64,000 bases of DNA, from the NCBI RefSeq assembly GCF_004368965.1, contig NZ_SORO01000001.1, positions 620,001 to 684,000 of the forward strand, in the 5' to 3' direction. The position numbers were made by a program, and so were the translations under genes. This DNA comes from Leptospira meyeri (GTDB lineage Bacteria; Spirochaetota; Leptospiria; Leptospirales; Leptospiraceae). This document shows, piece after piece, positions 47,585 to 57,146 of this stretch. The notes beneath the pieces are model-generated. The model was not told the DNA's origin and did not search any database. It was given only the letters and a program-made list of their open reading frames with translations. Position 1 is the stretch's first letter, and every line of letters starts with the position of its first letter.

Positions 47585-49192
47585 ATGAATCATTTAGATG
47601 AAAGAAAACAAACACTAAAACAATTAGAAGCAACGGACTACGATGTCTTAGTATTGGGTGGAGGAGCCACTGGATCCGGGACAGCACTCGACGCTACCTT
47701 ACGCGGCTACAAGGTAGCCCTTTTAGAAAAACAAGATTTTTCAGCAGGAACCAGTTCTCGTTCAACAAAACTCATACACGGGGGAGTACGTTACTTAGCC
47801 CAATTCCATTTTAAACTCATCTACGAAGCATTGTCAGAAAGAAAAAGGCTTCTTTTCAATGCACCTCATCTGGTGAAACCACTTCAGTTTGTTTTGCCTA
47901 CCTATGTTTGGTGGGAAAAACCATTTTATTCCATCGGACTCACGATGTATGATCTCCTTGCAGGAAGATCCATAGTTCCCGGACATGAAAGGATTTCAAA
48001 AGCAACTGCGATTGATTATTTTGCCTCCATCAAAAAAGAAAAACTGAAAGGTGGAATTTCTTACTACGATGCCCAGTTCAATGATTCTAGACTCAATGTC
48101 ACAACGGTAAGAGCGGCCAAAGAAAATGGTGCTGACGTCCTTTCACGAATTGAAGTCATTTCCTTCTTAAAAGATAATAATGGAAAAATCATAGGTGTCA
48201 CAGCCAAAGACTTAATCACCAAAAAGAAAATTAATATCAAAGCAAAGGTTGTTGCCAATACCACTGGAGTTTGGATTGATTCTCTTCGCAAACTGGATGA
48301 TCCAAAAGTAGAAAATGTATTAGCTCCCAGCCAAGGAATCCATCTCGTCTTCGATAAAGGAAAGTTGCCTTGCCGCACAGCAATGATCATTCCAAAAACT
48401 GCCGATGGTAGAGTGGTTTTTGTAATTCCTTGGGAAGGAAAAGTCCTTCTCGGAACGACAGACACCCCAATTCAAAAAATTGATGAAGAACCTCTCCCTC
48501 TTCAATCCGAAGTGGAATTTTTATTAAAGACCGGAAATGATTATTTAGATACCAAACTAACGAAAGCAGATATTGAATCCGTATTTTCAGGTCTCCGTCC
48601 TCTCATTTCCACAGGAGATAAAAAAGATACAAAGTCAATCTCGCGTGAAGAAGCCATTCTCGTTTCTGATTCTGGCCTTGTCACTATGTCAGGTGGAAAA
48701 TGGTCTACCTTTCGGAAAATGGCGGAGGACCTCACTGATAAACTTATCTCTGTCGGAAACCTTCCGGCTAAGATGAATTGTGTTACCGCTAGTTTCGCTT
48801 TTCCCGGTGCAGATGGATATTCCAAACATTTGGTGGCAAAAATCCAAACCATGTATGATCTTTCGTACGAAACTGCCGTTCGTTTGGTGGATGCCTTTGG
48901 AGGCGAAGTGCCTTTGATTTTAGGTAAAAATCCAAAAGAGATCAAAAAAGGAACCGGATACTTTGTCGAAGAAATCAAACATTTTGTAAAAAAGGAATTT
49001 GCACTATCTGTTACCGATGTCCTTTCCAGAAGGTGGCGAGTTGTATTTTTGAATTTAAAACTTGCAGAATCATTGGCCGTTCCAGTGGCGAACGCTCTTG
49101 CAAAAGAACTTGGTTGGAAGGATACAGAAAAAAAATCTTCTTTGAATGAACTTCTCGGTCATATCAAAGACTTAAAGAAAACAATCGCCTAA
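47585..49192 (+). CDS. glpD: Glycerol-3-phosphate dehydrogenase (FAD, GlpD-type)
   Basis: A 535-residue flavoprotein that oxidises glycerol 3-phosphate to dihydroxyacetone phosphate and feeds electrons to quinone. The FAD-binding fold is at the N-terminus (YDVLVLGGGATGSGTALDA), followed by the family block AGTSSRSTKLIHGGVRYL. FVIPWEGKVLLGTTDTP and TMSGGKWSTFRKMAEDL are also typical. The length is normal. No glycerol kinase or transporter gene adjoins it. Confidence 0.95.
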   Translation: MNHLDERKQTLKQLEATDYDVLVLGGGATGSGTALDATLRGYKVALLEKQDFSAGTSSRSTKLIHGGVRYLAQFHFKLIYEALSERKRLLFNAPHLVKPLQFVLPTYVWWEKPFYSIGLTMYDLLAGRSIVPGHERISKATAIDYFASIKKEKLKGGISYYDAQFNDSRLNVTTVRAAKENGADVLSRIEVISFLKDNNGKIIGVTAKDLITKKKINIKAKVVANTTGVWIDSLRKLDDPKVENVLAPSQGIHLVFDKGKLPCRTAMIIPKTADGRVVFVIPWEGKVLLGTTDTPIQKIDEEPLPLQSEVEFLLKTGNDYLDTKLTKADIESVFSGLRPLISTGDKKDTKSISREEAILVSDSGLVTMSGGKWSTFRKMAEDLTDKLISVGNLPAKMNCVTASFAFPGADGYSKHLVAKIQTMYDLSYETAVRLVDAFGGEVPLILGKNPKEIKKGTGYFVEEIKHFVKKEFALSVTDVLSRRWRVVFLNLKLAESLAVPVANALAKELGWKDTEKKSSLNELLGHIKDLKKTIA

Positions 49193-49229
49193 CAAAAAAA
49201 ACATGATTGGATGAATGATTCATCCAATC
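49193..49229 (-). terminator. Intrinsic terminator after the lipoprotein gene
   Basis: On the minus strand GATTGGATGAA (49229 back to 49219) and TTCATCCAATC (49215 back to 49205) form an 11-bp stem with a 3-base loop, then CATG and an eight-T run. It begins on the first base of the stop codon region of the 49229-50281 gene. Confidence 0.8.
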
Positions 49230-50281
49230 TACTTTGGTTTAGGTAATTCGTAGTGATAAAAAGTTCTTCCTGATTCCTTTTCTTTTAGCACTAACAGAAA
49301 ATGCGTTTTGGGATTAAACACTTCAGAGAATCGAGTTCCTAGTTTGGTTTTGAAATTTTCATAATCTTCATCCCCCACCTCAGCACGTTTGAAAATCCAA
49401 GATATGTTTCGTTCGATACCACCCCCATCGAAGTAACTTAGATTTAATTCTAGTCCCTCTTCCGAAGACTGAAGGATGGTATAAGTTCCCACAATGGAAG
49501 GTAAAAATCCTAAAGGGTCACCTTCCCCATACATCTCTGAAAAACTAAAGGTTTGGTCGGCCTTAAAAAAAACAGGGAGGATGGTACCTTGGTCATAAAA
49601 AGAAATGGTTCCTTTTTCATTGGCCAAAACCAATTGTTTGAATCCAGCAAAATGCCTTTCAGCCTTACCAAATTGTTCAATGGTTCTTTTGATTTTGTCA
49701 AAGGAGACCCACGGATAGAATAAAAATTTGTCATTTTGGATTTCTCCAAACTGAACCTCGGAAATACAAACACGTCCTGTGGATCCCAAACCATAGGTTT
49801 CCAAAATTTCCAAACGAATCACATTCCCTTGGAATTTGGAATCCAAATCCAAAACTTGAAATCCAGATTTTCCAAACTTGGGTTTTCCGATTTCTAAATC
49901 CATTGTAGAACCAATTTTCATCTTTGATTTTTGGTCATTGGTTTCCATCGTAAAGGATGAGAGGCGAAGTTTTTTAATGGAATCATTTGTTTTTAATTCA
50001 TTAGCCGATTTATGATATCCATTTAGTATCCGTAAGGCGGAAAATTGAGAATAGGAATTTAGATAGAGAGTAAATCCAGAACCGAACTCTTTAGCGTTCG
50101 CACAAAATGCGGTGGAAATTTTATCATCCAAAGCAAACTCGGGACTGAATCGCCATGGTTCTTCAGGATTCATTTGTCCAACACTTTGGGTATGGCCAAA
50201 ATCCAATTGTTTTTCGGAGGTATGGCAACTAAAAAAAAGAGAAAACAGGAATAAAAGAAATCCAAGCTGAATCAAATTCAT
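49229..50281 (-). CDS. Putative lipoprotein with discoidin-like N-terminal domain
   Basis: A 350-residue protein from the ATG at 50279-50281, giving a lipoprotein signal (MNLIQLGFLLFLFSLFFSC, Cys at 19). Residues of about 40-165 (PWRFSPEFALDDKISTAFC; FTLYLNSYSQFSALRILNGY; VIRLEILETYGLG) look like a galactose-binding/discoidin-type beta sandwich of the kind seen in several Leptospira lipoproteins. The C-terminal half is unrecognised. It is flanked by terminators on both sides, so it is its own transcription unit. Confidence 0.7.
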   Translation of the reverse strand: MNLIQLGFLLFLFSLFFSCHTSEKQLDFGHTQSVGQMNPEEPWRFSPEFALDDKISTAFCANAKEFGSGFTLYLNSYSQFSALRILNGYHKSANELKTNDSIKKLRLSSFTMETNDQKSKMKIGSTMDLEIGKPKFGKSGFQVLDLDSKFQGNVIRLEILETYGLGSTGRVCISEVQFGEIQNDKFLFYPWVSFDKIKRTIEQFGKAERHFAGFKQLVLANEKGTISFYDQGTILPVFFKADQTFSFSEMYGEGDPLGFLPSIVGTYTILQSSEEGLELNLSYFDGGGIERNISWIFKRAEVGDEDYENFKTKLGTRFSEVFNPKTHFLLVLKEKESGRTFYHYELPKPK

Positions 50282-50320
50282 ACCAGAAAAAAAAACATGA
50301 TGTGACACTCGAGTCTTACG

Positions 50321-50362
50321 AAAAAAAAAGAGATCCATGGAATTTAAAAACCATGAATCTCT
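50321..50362 (-). terminator. Intrinsic terminator of the rpsU-rpoD operon
   Basis: On the minus strand AGAGATTCATGG (50362 back to 50351) and CCATGGATCTCT (50340 back to 50329) form a 12-bp stem with one T-G pair. A nine-T run follows. It lies 34 bp after the rpoD stop. Confidence 0.88.
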
Positions 50363-50395
50363 TCGAAAGACCAATCAAGCGAAAAACAAATTTGT

Positions 50396-52168
50396 TTAAT
50401 CGATATAGTCTTTGAGTTTTTTCGAACGACTTGGGTGACGAAGACGACGAAGAGCTTTTGCTTCAATTTGACGAATCCGCTCTCGAGTTACCTTAAATTG
50501 GTATCCAACTTCTTCGAGAGTTTGTGCATACCCATCATCCAATCCAAACCGCATCCGAATGACCTTCTGTTCCCGAGCTGGAAGTGTTTGCAAAACCTGG
50601 CGGATTTGTTCCGAAAGAATGGAAGAGGCCGCTGAGTTCAGGGGAGAGATTACTTCCTTGTCTTCAATAAAATCACCTAGTTCAGAATCTTCTTCTGATC
50701 CCACAGGAATCTCGAGAGAGATTGGCTCTCTTGCTACGTTCTTCACTGCTTTTACTTTTTGCACAGGCCAACCAAGTCGTTCAGCGATTTCATCATTGGA
50801 AGGATCACGACCAAATTCTTGTACGAAAAGACGTGTTTCGCGGATCACTTTATTCACTTGTTCGATCATGTGAACTGGAACACGGATGGTTCGTGCCTGG
50901 TCAGAGATCGCACGTGTGATGGCTTGTCTGATCCACCAAGTGGCGTAAGTAGAAAACTTATAACCTTTTTTGTATTCGAACTTATCAACAGCACGAATGA
51001 GACCAATGTTTCCTTCTTGGATCAAATCAAAAAAATGCATTCCGCGATTGGCGTATCGTTTTGCAATGGAAACCACCAAACGAAGGTTTGCTCGCACAAG
51101 TTCTCGTTTTGCTTGTGCAATTTCTCTTTCCCCTTTGATGATTTTTTCGCCCCAGTCTTTGATTTCGCCAACAGGAGAACCCGCTTCTTGTTCCATACGG
51201 CGGAGTTTTCTTTCATTGTTGCGAATGTCTTTGATGACTTCTCTAACTTCATCAATGTCACATCCCATCATCTTTTCGATTTCATCTAGGTTTTCATTTT
51301 TTTCGATGAAGCGGTTGAGGGCTTTGATTTCACGAACATCATGTCCGTATTTGGCTTTGATTTTAAGGAAATGTTTTTCAATTTCCTTAACTCGGAATAC
51401 CATCGATTTGATCTTTTGAGAGATCTTTTGGATTTCTTTCTGAGAAACACCAATTTTGCGAATGGCTTCGTCAATTTTACCAGTTGATAAATCAATTTTT
51501 TCTTTGAGTTCTTTGAACTTCTTTGAATTTTCAGAATATTTACGAATACGATTTTGAGATTCGTTTAGAACTTTTTCATCCTGTTGGATGAGTTCCATGT
51601 TTTCAAAAAATACTTTCTCTAATTTGTCCGCTTGCTCTTGGTTGAGAGCGTACATTTTGTCCACTTTTACCAAGTCATAAACTTTGATTTTTTTGGACTT
51701 TATTTTTGGGATTAGTTTTGCAAAGTTTTGGCGTAATATGGAAGAACTAAGGATTGTTTCTTCGATGATCTTTTCACCTTTCTCAATCCGTTTTGCAAGG
51801 AACACTTCGGTCTCCCCAGAGATAAGGGATACTTTACCAATTTCTTTTAAATAAAGGCGAATCGGATCTTCGGAACTAGAAGAAACACTAGACTCTCTTT
51901 TTTTACGGGCAGGTTTCTCTTTTGTTTCCTTAGTAGTTTCTTCTTTTGTTGTCGTGAGGGAACTAGATTCTTCCAAAGACTTTTTGGAATACTCTTCTAC
52001 AATTTCAATCCCCATCTCGTGTAACAAAGTAAAGACATCATCAATTTTTTCGGAATTTAAGATTTTATCCGGAAGTATTTCATTAATTTCATCATAAGAT
52101 ACCTCTCGATTTGCTTTTCCGATCGAGATGATCTTTTGTACTTCTGGTAGGCTTGCTAGATTTTCCAT
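50396..52168 (-). CDS. rpoD: Primary RNA polymerase sigma factor (sigma-70)
   Basis: A 590-residue group 1 sigma factor. Region 1.1-like residues come first, followed by a Lys/Ser/Thr-rich linker (about 65-100). Region 1.2 is [19 protein letters not shown], and a long non-conserved region lies between 1.2 and 2. Region 2 is [20 protein letters not shown] and [13 protein letters not shown], region 3 follows, and region 4 is [29 protein letters not shown]. It is the last gene of the macromolecular synthesis operon, 16 bp after dnaG. Confidence 0.97.
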   Translation of the reverse strand: MENLASLPEVQKIISIGKANREVSYDEINEILPDKILNSEKIDDVFTLLHEMGIEIVEEYSKKSLEESSSLTTTKEETTKETKEKPARKKRESSVSSSSEDPIRLYLKEIGKVSLISGETEVFLAKRIEKGEKIIEETILSSSILRQNFAKLIPKIKSKKIKVYDLVKVDKMYALNQEQADKLEKVFFENMELIQQDEKVLNESQNRIRKYSENSKKFKELKEKIDLSTGKIDEAIRKIGVSQKEIQKISQKIKSMVFRVKEIEKHFLKIKAKYGHDVREIKALNRFIEKNENLDEIEKMMGCDIDEVREVIKDIRNNERKLRRMEQEAGSPVGEIKDWGEKIIKGEREIAQAKRELVRANLRLVVSIAKRYANRGMHFFDLIQEGNIGLIRAVDKFEYKKGYKFSTYATWWIRQAITRAISDQARTIRVPVHMIEQVNKVIRETRLFVQEFGRDPSNDEIAERLGWPVQKVKAVKNVAREPISLEIPVGSEEDSELGDFIEDKEVISPLNSAASSILSEQIRQVLQTLPAREQKVIRMRFGLDDGYAQTLEEVGYQFKVTRERIRQIEAKALRRLRHPSRSKKLKDYID

Positions 52169-52184
52169 TCTACCTCTATCCTCT

Positions 52185-53996
52185 TTATACTTCTAACGTT
52201 TGGATCGTTCGGAGATACACGGATCTCTTATTTTTTTCACTTTTTAAAAGTGAAAGTTCTGACAAAAGATTGTTCTTTTCTTCAATCGTTAAATCAGGTT
52301 TGGCCATCTCTTTGACAAGTTCTTCCATCCTTGCGTCATCCAACAAATCCGCATGGTAAAGAAACATCCCTTTAAACGTTCCTGGGCTTGTCGAATCATC
52401 GGCCGTAAAATGTTCGGCAATCATTCCCAGGTATTCCGAAGGAATCTCTTCCCTCGAAAGAATTTCTGCAGCTGTTAAGTTCTCATTCTGCAAGTATTTC
52501 GTATATAAATAGTCCCAAAGAAAAGCAGATACTTCATCTCGAAACTCCAGTGACAACAAATCATCAGCGAAACTAAACAGTTCCAAATTCTGAATGAGCA
52601 TTGCGATCATCTTACGTTCACAAACCAAAACTGGAGAAACTTTCCCAGGTTTGGCAGGTGTCCGTTCTTTTTTAGTATCGACCGCAGAGGGGGTCGAAGT
52701 TACACCTGGCTTACCACGAAAATCCTGAAAAAGCGAAGAAAATGAAAGCCCGAGTTGGCGTGCACCCTCTTCTAAATAGACTTGTTTGTCTGTTTCCTTT
52801 TCCATGGGTTTCAGGAATTCAAAAAGTTTTTTGACACCGGCCTGTTTTTCCTCTGCCAAAGAAGAAGGACCAGCACCACCAAGGATTTCACGAATCATAA
52901 ATTGGGAAGCTGGAGCTGCTGCTTCGAGTAGATCCCGAATTTCCTGTTTGTTATGATGAAGGGAATAATCAAAAGGATCTTTTCCTTCCGGGATATGACA
53001 GACTTTTACCGCAACACCTTCCTTCGAAAGGAGATTTACAGCACGAAAAGCACCTTTGGTTCCTGCTTTATCAGAATCCATCATTAAGTACACTTTGTCC
53101 GCCATATTCTTGAGAATTCGCACATGGCCTTCCGTAAATCCAGTTCCGAGCGGTGCTACCACAAACTCTATTCCTTTACGAAAAAGTCCAATGGCATCGA
53201 ACACCCCTTCAACGATGACAGCCTCTCTAGTTTTACGAATGCTGTCTTGGGCTAAATTCAAATTATAAAACGTACGACTTTTGTCGTAAATGAGGGAGTT
53301 CGGACTATTTATGTATTTTGCTTCTTCTGATTCACCAAGAATCCGTCCCGAAAAGGCAATCACTCGCCCACGAGTATCAATGACCGGAAACATAATGCGA
53401 TTTCTAAAAAAGTCATAAGGATCTCTATTTTGGTCTTGTCTTTTGAGGAGTCCCAACTGTTCCCCTAATTTCACTTCAGCTTCTGTTTTAAACAAATCTT
53501 GCCGTAAATTTCCAAATCCAGGAAGTCCAAATCCAATTTTAAAAACCTTTAGATCTTCAGTATACATCCCACGCGATTCTAAATATTTGAGAGCCACTTC
53601 GCCAGCACTGGTATTTAAATTTCGTTGAAAGTATTCCAATGCTTTTTGGGAAACTTGGTAAAGGGCTTCTTTTTTTCGCTCCGATTCCTCTTCTTCCTTT
53701 GTTCTTTCCACAAGAGGAATTCCAGAATAGTCAGAAAGGATTTCTAAAGATTTGAGAAAATCTACCTTTTGGTAGTCCATTACAAATCGAAACAAATCAC
53801 CGGATGCTTTGCATCCAAAACAATGGTAGAATCCACCTTCTGCGTTTACATTGAAAGATGGAGTTTTTTCATTATGGAACGGGCAAATTCCGACAAGATT
53901 TCTACCCATACGACGCAAAGGAACAAACCGGTTGATATAAGAATCAATGGAGACTTCTCTGCGAACTCTTTCTTTAAAACTTTGGTAAGGATTCAC
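52185..53996 (-). CDS. dnaG: DNA primase
   Basis: A 603-residue primase that makes the RNA primers for replication. The N-terminal CHC2 zinc finger is C38-H41-C59-C62 ([15 protein letters not shown] and YHCFGC). The TOPRIM catalytic core follows with [14 protein letters not shown] and [14 protein letters not shown] Lys/Pro/Thr-rich linker (about 440-460) leads to the C-terminal helicase-binding domain. The start is GTG at 53994-53996, fixed by the conserved [12 protein letters not shown] start. It lies between yqeY and rpoD. Confidence 0.97.
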   Translation of the reverse strand: MNPYQSFKERVRREVSIDSYINRFVPLRRMGRNLVGICPFHNEKTPSFNVNAEGGFYHCFGCKASGDLFRFVMDYQKVDFLKSLEILSDYSGIPLVERTKEEEESERKKEALYQVSQKALEYFQRNLNTSAGEVALKYLESRGMYTEDLKVFKIGFGLPGFGNLRQDLFKTEAEVKLGEQLGLLKRQDQNRDPYDFFRNRIMFPVIDTRGRVIAFSGRILGESEEAKYINSPNSLIYDKSRTFYNLNLAQDSIRKTREAVIVEGVFDAIGLFRKGIEFVVAPLGTGFTEGHVRILKNMADKVYLMMDSDKAGTKGAFRAVNLLSKEGVAVKVCHIPEGKDPFDYSLHHNKQEIRDLLEAAAPASQFMIREILGGAGPSSLAEEKQAGVKKLFEFLKPMEKETDKQVYLEEGARQLGLSFSSLFQDFRGKPGVTSTPSAVDTKKERTPAKPGKVSPVLVCERKMIAMLIQNLELFSFADDLLSLEFRDEVSAFLWDYLYTKYLQNENLTAAEILSREEIPSEYLGMIAEHFTADDSTSPGTFKGMFLYHADLLDDARMEELVKEMAKPDLTIEEKNNLLSELSLLKSEKNKRSVYLRTIQTLEV

Positions 53997-54008
53997 AGTA
54001 TAACAGTA

Positions 54009-54464
54009 TTAACTGGCGCTAAGTGCTTGTTTTGCGAGGGAGGATACCTTGGAGCCGTCTATATTTTGTCCTTTAAATTTTGCCATTACTTTACCCATCA
54101 CCTTTCCCATATCCTGGGCCCCGTTTGCATTCAACTCCACAATGGCCTCGTTCACAGCCTTTGAGATTTCTTCTTCGGAGACTTCTTTCGGAATATAACG
54201 TAAGATGACTTCTGCTTCCTGAATTTCTTTCACTGACAAATCGGGACGATTGGCTTTGTCGTATTCGACTGCCGTGTCCTTTCTTCGTTTGAAATTGGAT
54301 TTAAGGATCTGCATCACAGCAGTATCCGTCAGTTCGGAAGCACCGGTTTTGGTTAATTCGTATTGAATTTCTGCTTTGATGAGACGCAAAGTGCCGAGGA
54401 CTGTTTCATCCTTGGCCTTTAATGCCGTTTTTAGATCGGTATTGATCGTCTCTTGCAGGGTCAT
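54009..54464 (-). CDS. GatB/YqeY-domain protein
   Basis: A 151-residue YqeY-type protein, related to the tail domain of GatB. Its blocks are INTDLKTALKAKDETVLGTLRLIKAEI, AVEYDKANRPDLSVKEIQEAEVI and DMGKVMGKVMAKFKGQNIDGS. It may bind tRNA; its cellular role is unclear. YqeY genes commonly sit with rpsU, dnaG and rpoD, as here, 19 bp after rpsU. Confidence 0.93.
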   Translation of the reverse strand: MTLQETINTDLKTALKAKDETVLGTLRLIKAEIQYELTKTGASELTDTAVMQILKSNFKRRKDTAVEYDKANRPDLSVKEIQEAEVILRYIPKEVSEEEISKAVNEAIVELNANGAQDMGKVMGKVMAKFKGQNIDGSKVSSLAKQALSAS

Positions 54465-54483
54465 TGGATAACCGGCTTAAAGA

Positions 54484-54708
54484 TTACAGTTTATCTTTTT
54501 TAGCAAATAGTCTTTTCTTTTTGTCTCGTTTGCGTTTCGCTGCCTCGACTGCCTTTTTTTTGACAACACTCGGCTTTTCGAAGTATTCACGACGTTTGAT
54601 TTCGCTCATGATACCTGCATTCGCACAATCTCTTTTGAACCTACGAAGCGCAGCCTCGATGGATTCCCCTTCTTTTAAATAAATCCCTACTTGTGGGGTC
54701 ATAGACAA
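54484..54708 (-). CDS. rpsU: 30S ribosomal protein bS21
   Basis: A 74-residue, strongly basic protein with the S21 core GESIEAALRRFKRDCANAGIMSEIKRREYFEKPS. A Lys/Arg-rich tail follows. The TTG at 54708 is seven bases from an AAGGA ribosome site and is preferred; the ATG two codons later (54702) is 13 bases away. It is the first gene of the rpsU-yqeY-dnaG-rpoD operon, whose promoter must lie in 54709-54789. Confidence 0.95.
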   Translation of the reverse strand: MSMTPQVGIYLKEGESIEAALRRFKRDCANAGIMSEIKRREYFEKPSVVKKKAVEAAKRKRDKKKRLFAKKDKL

Positions 54709-54789
54709 ACAACTGTCCTTTTGTAAAAATGGTCTAGTTTTGACGGTATCGGAAACCGCCCTGATTTGTCAATTCAGCCGAAAAACAAA

Positions 54790-55614
54790 TCAGAAATTTT
54801 CGATGAAAATGGAAGAAAACTGCGAATCATCCGCTAAAATTTCCCGGTCTATGGGAAAAATCTTCAATTTGTAATCCAAAATCAAATGTTTGGAAGGAAA
54901 GTAAAGGGATCCGAACCTGTGGTTTGCCCCATCGAGAGTTTCTCCCGGGCAAAATAGGAAATAAGACCTTGGGTTCAACTGGAAATTGAATTCATTTTCT
55001 TTTGTTTCTTTATGCAGGGTTGCCGTCACTTCCCTTAAGATCTCTTGGCTCTTGACGACTCCCAAAGGTTTAAAAAATGGAGAGAGATCCTGGAGGTGAA
55101 AAAAAGCAATCACTCCCGCTGGTACATCCGGATTGAGAGAACGGTCAATTTTTTTCCGGATTGGCTCTATGATGGTTGGAAAATCAAGAAGGTTCTTTTC
55201 TCGAAGAGAGATCCCTGTGGCACAAAAAGTCAAAACTTGGTTTGATAGGTCTTCCCAATTTCGTTTTGAAAGTTCTGGTTCAATTTCCTGAACGACAAGA
55301 ACAAAAACTGGAACTTCTCCTTCTGGAAGACGCATGATATTGATTTTTAAATCCCTTCCCCCTTCCGAAAAACTACCAAGTACTTTAGGTTCCATAAAAT
55401 CCAGATCCCGAACGAGAGCGCTCATTTGACCGGAAACAAGGTTTCTTAGCCATTCCTCTTTTTCTGTCCTGCCAAATTCATAAACAATTTCAGTGGAGAG
55501 ATATACCCAACCCAAATGCGCACCGACACTGGCAAAACTAATGCCAAGCCTACGGGAATGGTATTCTGTCATTTGCATGGAGGGAGATGGACTTACATGA
55601 GTTGGATCTATCAT
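54790..55614 (-). CDS. Hypothetical protein, cytoplasmic
   Basis: A 274-residue protein without signal peptide or membrane segment. The N-terminal half is mixed alpha/beta (MTEYHSRRLGISFASVGAHL). The C-terminal part (VKSQEILREVTATLHKETKEN, then FNFQLNPRSYFLFCPG) has the rhythm of a degenerate diguanylate-cyclase-like fold, but no GGDEF motif is present, so I do not assign it. It is divergent from fbp. Internal ATGs at codons 13 and 15 are possible starts. Confidence 0.62.
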   Translation of the reverse strand: MIDPTHVSPSPSMQMTEYHSRRLGISFASVGAHLGWVYLSTEIVYEFGRTEKEEWLRNLVSGQMSALVRDLDFMEPKVLGSFSEGGRDLKINIMRLPEGEVPVFVLVVQEIEPELSKRNWEDLSNQVLTFCATGISLREKNLLDFPTIIEPIRKKIDRSLNPDVPAGVIAFFHLQDLSPFFKPLGVVKSQEILREVTATLHKETKENEFNFQLNPRSYFLFCPGETLDGANHRFGSLYFPSKHLILDYKLKIFPIDREILADDSQFSSIFIENF

Positions 55615-55719
55615 CGGAATCTAGTTTTAGTATCGGCGCAGGCCTTGCCAATCAAAAGGAGAAAGGATTGCCCCTGGCGTTATGCCCCCAAAATGGAGTA
55701 AAAACAACTCGGGGAACCT

Positions 55720-56754
55720 GTGAACGCAACACCGAAACAAAAAAAACTTATCTCTCTATCGCAATTCATTCTAGAAGAGCAACTCAAAATCCCTCATGCT
55801 TCGGGAGAATTTACTGCCCTTCTTAGCCACCTCGTCTACGCCGCCAAAATTGTTGGTCGAGAAGTCAGAAAAGCGGGGCTTTTAGATGATATTCTCGGAG
55901 CCACGGACGATACGAACGTTCAGGGAGAAACCCAAATGAAACTGGACCAATATGCAGACAATGCCTTTAACCAGTCCCTAAAAATTTGTGGTCATCTTTG
56001 TGTCCTTGCCAGCGAAGAACACGAACACATCATCCCCATTCCTGGTGGATACAATATTGGAAAATACACGATGGCAATCGATCCTTTGGACGGATCCTCT
56101 AACATCGACACAAATGTATCGATTGGGACCATTTTCTCTATCCACCAAAGGTTAGAACCTAATTCCAAAGAACCTGGAAACGAAAAAGATTTATTACAAC
56201 AGGGCCACTTACAACGCTGTGCCGGTTATATTATTTATGGTTCTTCCACAATGCTTGTCCTTTCCACAGGAAAGGGTGTTTCCGGATTTACCTTAGATCC
56301 AAGCGTAGGCGAATTTTTACTCTCACATCCCAATATGCAAATGCCCGAATCTGGGGACATTTATTCTGCCAATGAAGGAAATGCCTCCTATTGGTCTCCG
56401 GAAGTACAAGCCTACCTCCAAAAGATCAAATCCATCGAAGGAGGAAAAAAACCAAAAACAGCCCGTTATATCGGTTCTCTCGTGGCGGATTTCCATAGAA
56501 ACCTTCTAAAAGGAGGAATTTTCCTTTATCCAAATGATACAAAGTCTTCCAAGTATCCCAATGGAAAACTCCGTTTGTTGTACGAAGCAGCCCCCATGGC
56601 CTATATCGCAGAACAGGCAGGCGGTATGGCGGTAACGGTGAAGGGAGAGAGAATCCTTGATCTGACTCCGAAAGATCTCCATGAAAGAACAACGCTCATT
56701 ATTGGTAGCAAAAAGGAAGTAGAAGAATTCCTTACATTTGTTCCTAAGCCATAA
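55720..56754 (+). CDS. fbp: Fructose-1,6-bisphosphatase, class I
   Basis: A 344-residue gluconeogenic phosphatase that turns fructose 1,6-bisphosphate into fructose 6-phosphate. The metal-binding active-site motif DPLDGSSNIDTNVSIGTIF is intact. Other blocks are SEEHEHIIP and KLRLLYEAAPMAYIAEQAGG. The start is GTG at 55720, with GGGGAA just before it. As Leptospira live on fatty acids, gluconeogenesis would be needed; this is inference from the genus. Confidence 0.96.
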   Translation: MNATPKQKKLISLSQFILEEQLKIPHASGEFTALLSHLVYAAKIVGREVRKAGLLDDILGATDDTNVQGETQMKLDQYADNAFNQSLKICGHLCVLASEEHEHIIPIPGGYNIGKYTMAIDPLDGSSNIDTNVSIGTIFSIHQRLEPNSKEPGNEKDLLQQGHLQRCAGYIIYGSSTMLVLSTGKGVSGFTLDPSVGEFLLSHPNMQMPESGDIYSANEGNASYWSPEVQAYLQKIKSIEGGKKPKTARYIGSLVADFHRNLLKGGIFLYPNDTKSSKYPNGKLRLLYEAAPMAYIAEQAGGMAVTVKGERILDLTPKDLHERTTLIIGSKKEVEEFLTFVPKP

Positions 56755-56843
56755 TTTTCAAAACCAATACAGAAATTTCTTTCAATGGAAATGATATTCT
56801 ATTAGTTTTGGCTGAATTAAAAGATTTTAGGAGAGAACTTTCA

Positions 56844-57092
56844 ATGAATAAAAAACTACTCGTTTTAATTCTTGGTGTGACTATGGCTTCTGGACTTGCA
56901 TTCTGCAAAAAAGAAGAGCCAGTTGTTGAAGAAAAAATGGAATCTGTTGAAGATGCAGCGAAAAAAGTAACTACTGAAGTAGAGAAAAAAGTAGATGCAG
57001 CAGTAAAAACTGCAGAAGCAGAAGCTAAAAAAGCAGCAGCAGGCGCGATCAAAGACGCAACAAAAGACATTAAAAAACCAGCAGGTTTCTAA
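56844..57092 (+). CDS. Small Ala/Lys/Glu-rich putative lipoprotein
   Basis: An 82-residue protein from the ATG at 56844, preceded by an AGGAGAG ribosome site; a longer frame from 56808 lacks one. It has a signal peptide MNKKLLVLILGVTMASGLAF followed by Cys, a relaxed lipobox. The mature part is an amphipathic, Ala/Lys/Glu-repetitive helix (VEDAAKKVTTEVEKKVDAAV). This suggests a Lpp-like helical spacer or filament, but it is not a known family. An efficient terminator follows. Confidence 0.75.
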   Translation: MNKKLLVLILGVTMASGLAFCKKEEPVVEEKMESVEDAAKKVTTEVEKKVDAAVKTAEAEAKKAAAGAIKDATKDIKKPAGF

Positions 57093-57113
57093 TCATCTTT
57101 TTCTGTAAAAGAA

Positions 57114-57142
57114 AACCAACCGAAGTTTCGGTTGGTTTTTTA
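57114..57142. terminator. Bidirectional intrinsic terminator
   Basis: AACCAACCGAA (57114-57124) and TTCGGTTGGTT (57127-57137) form a near-continuous 11-bp stem followed by TTTTTAT on plus. On minus it is followed by TTTTCTTTTAC. It ends the small lipoprotein gene and the convergent 57147-58430 gene. Confidence 0.85.
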
Positions 57143-57146
57143 TTTT

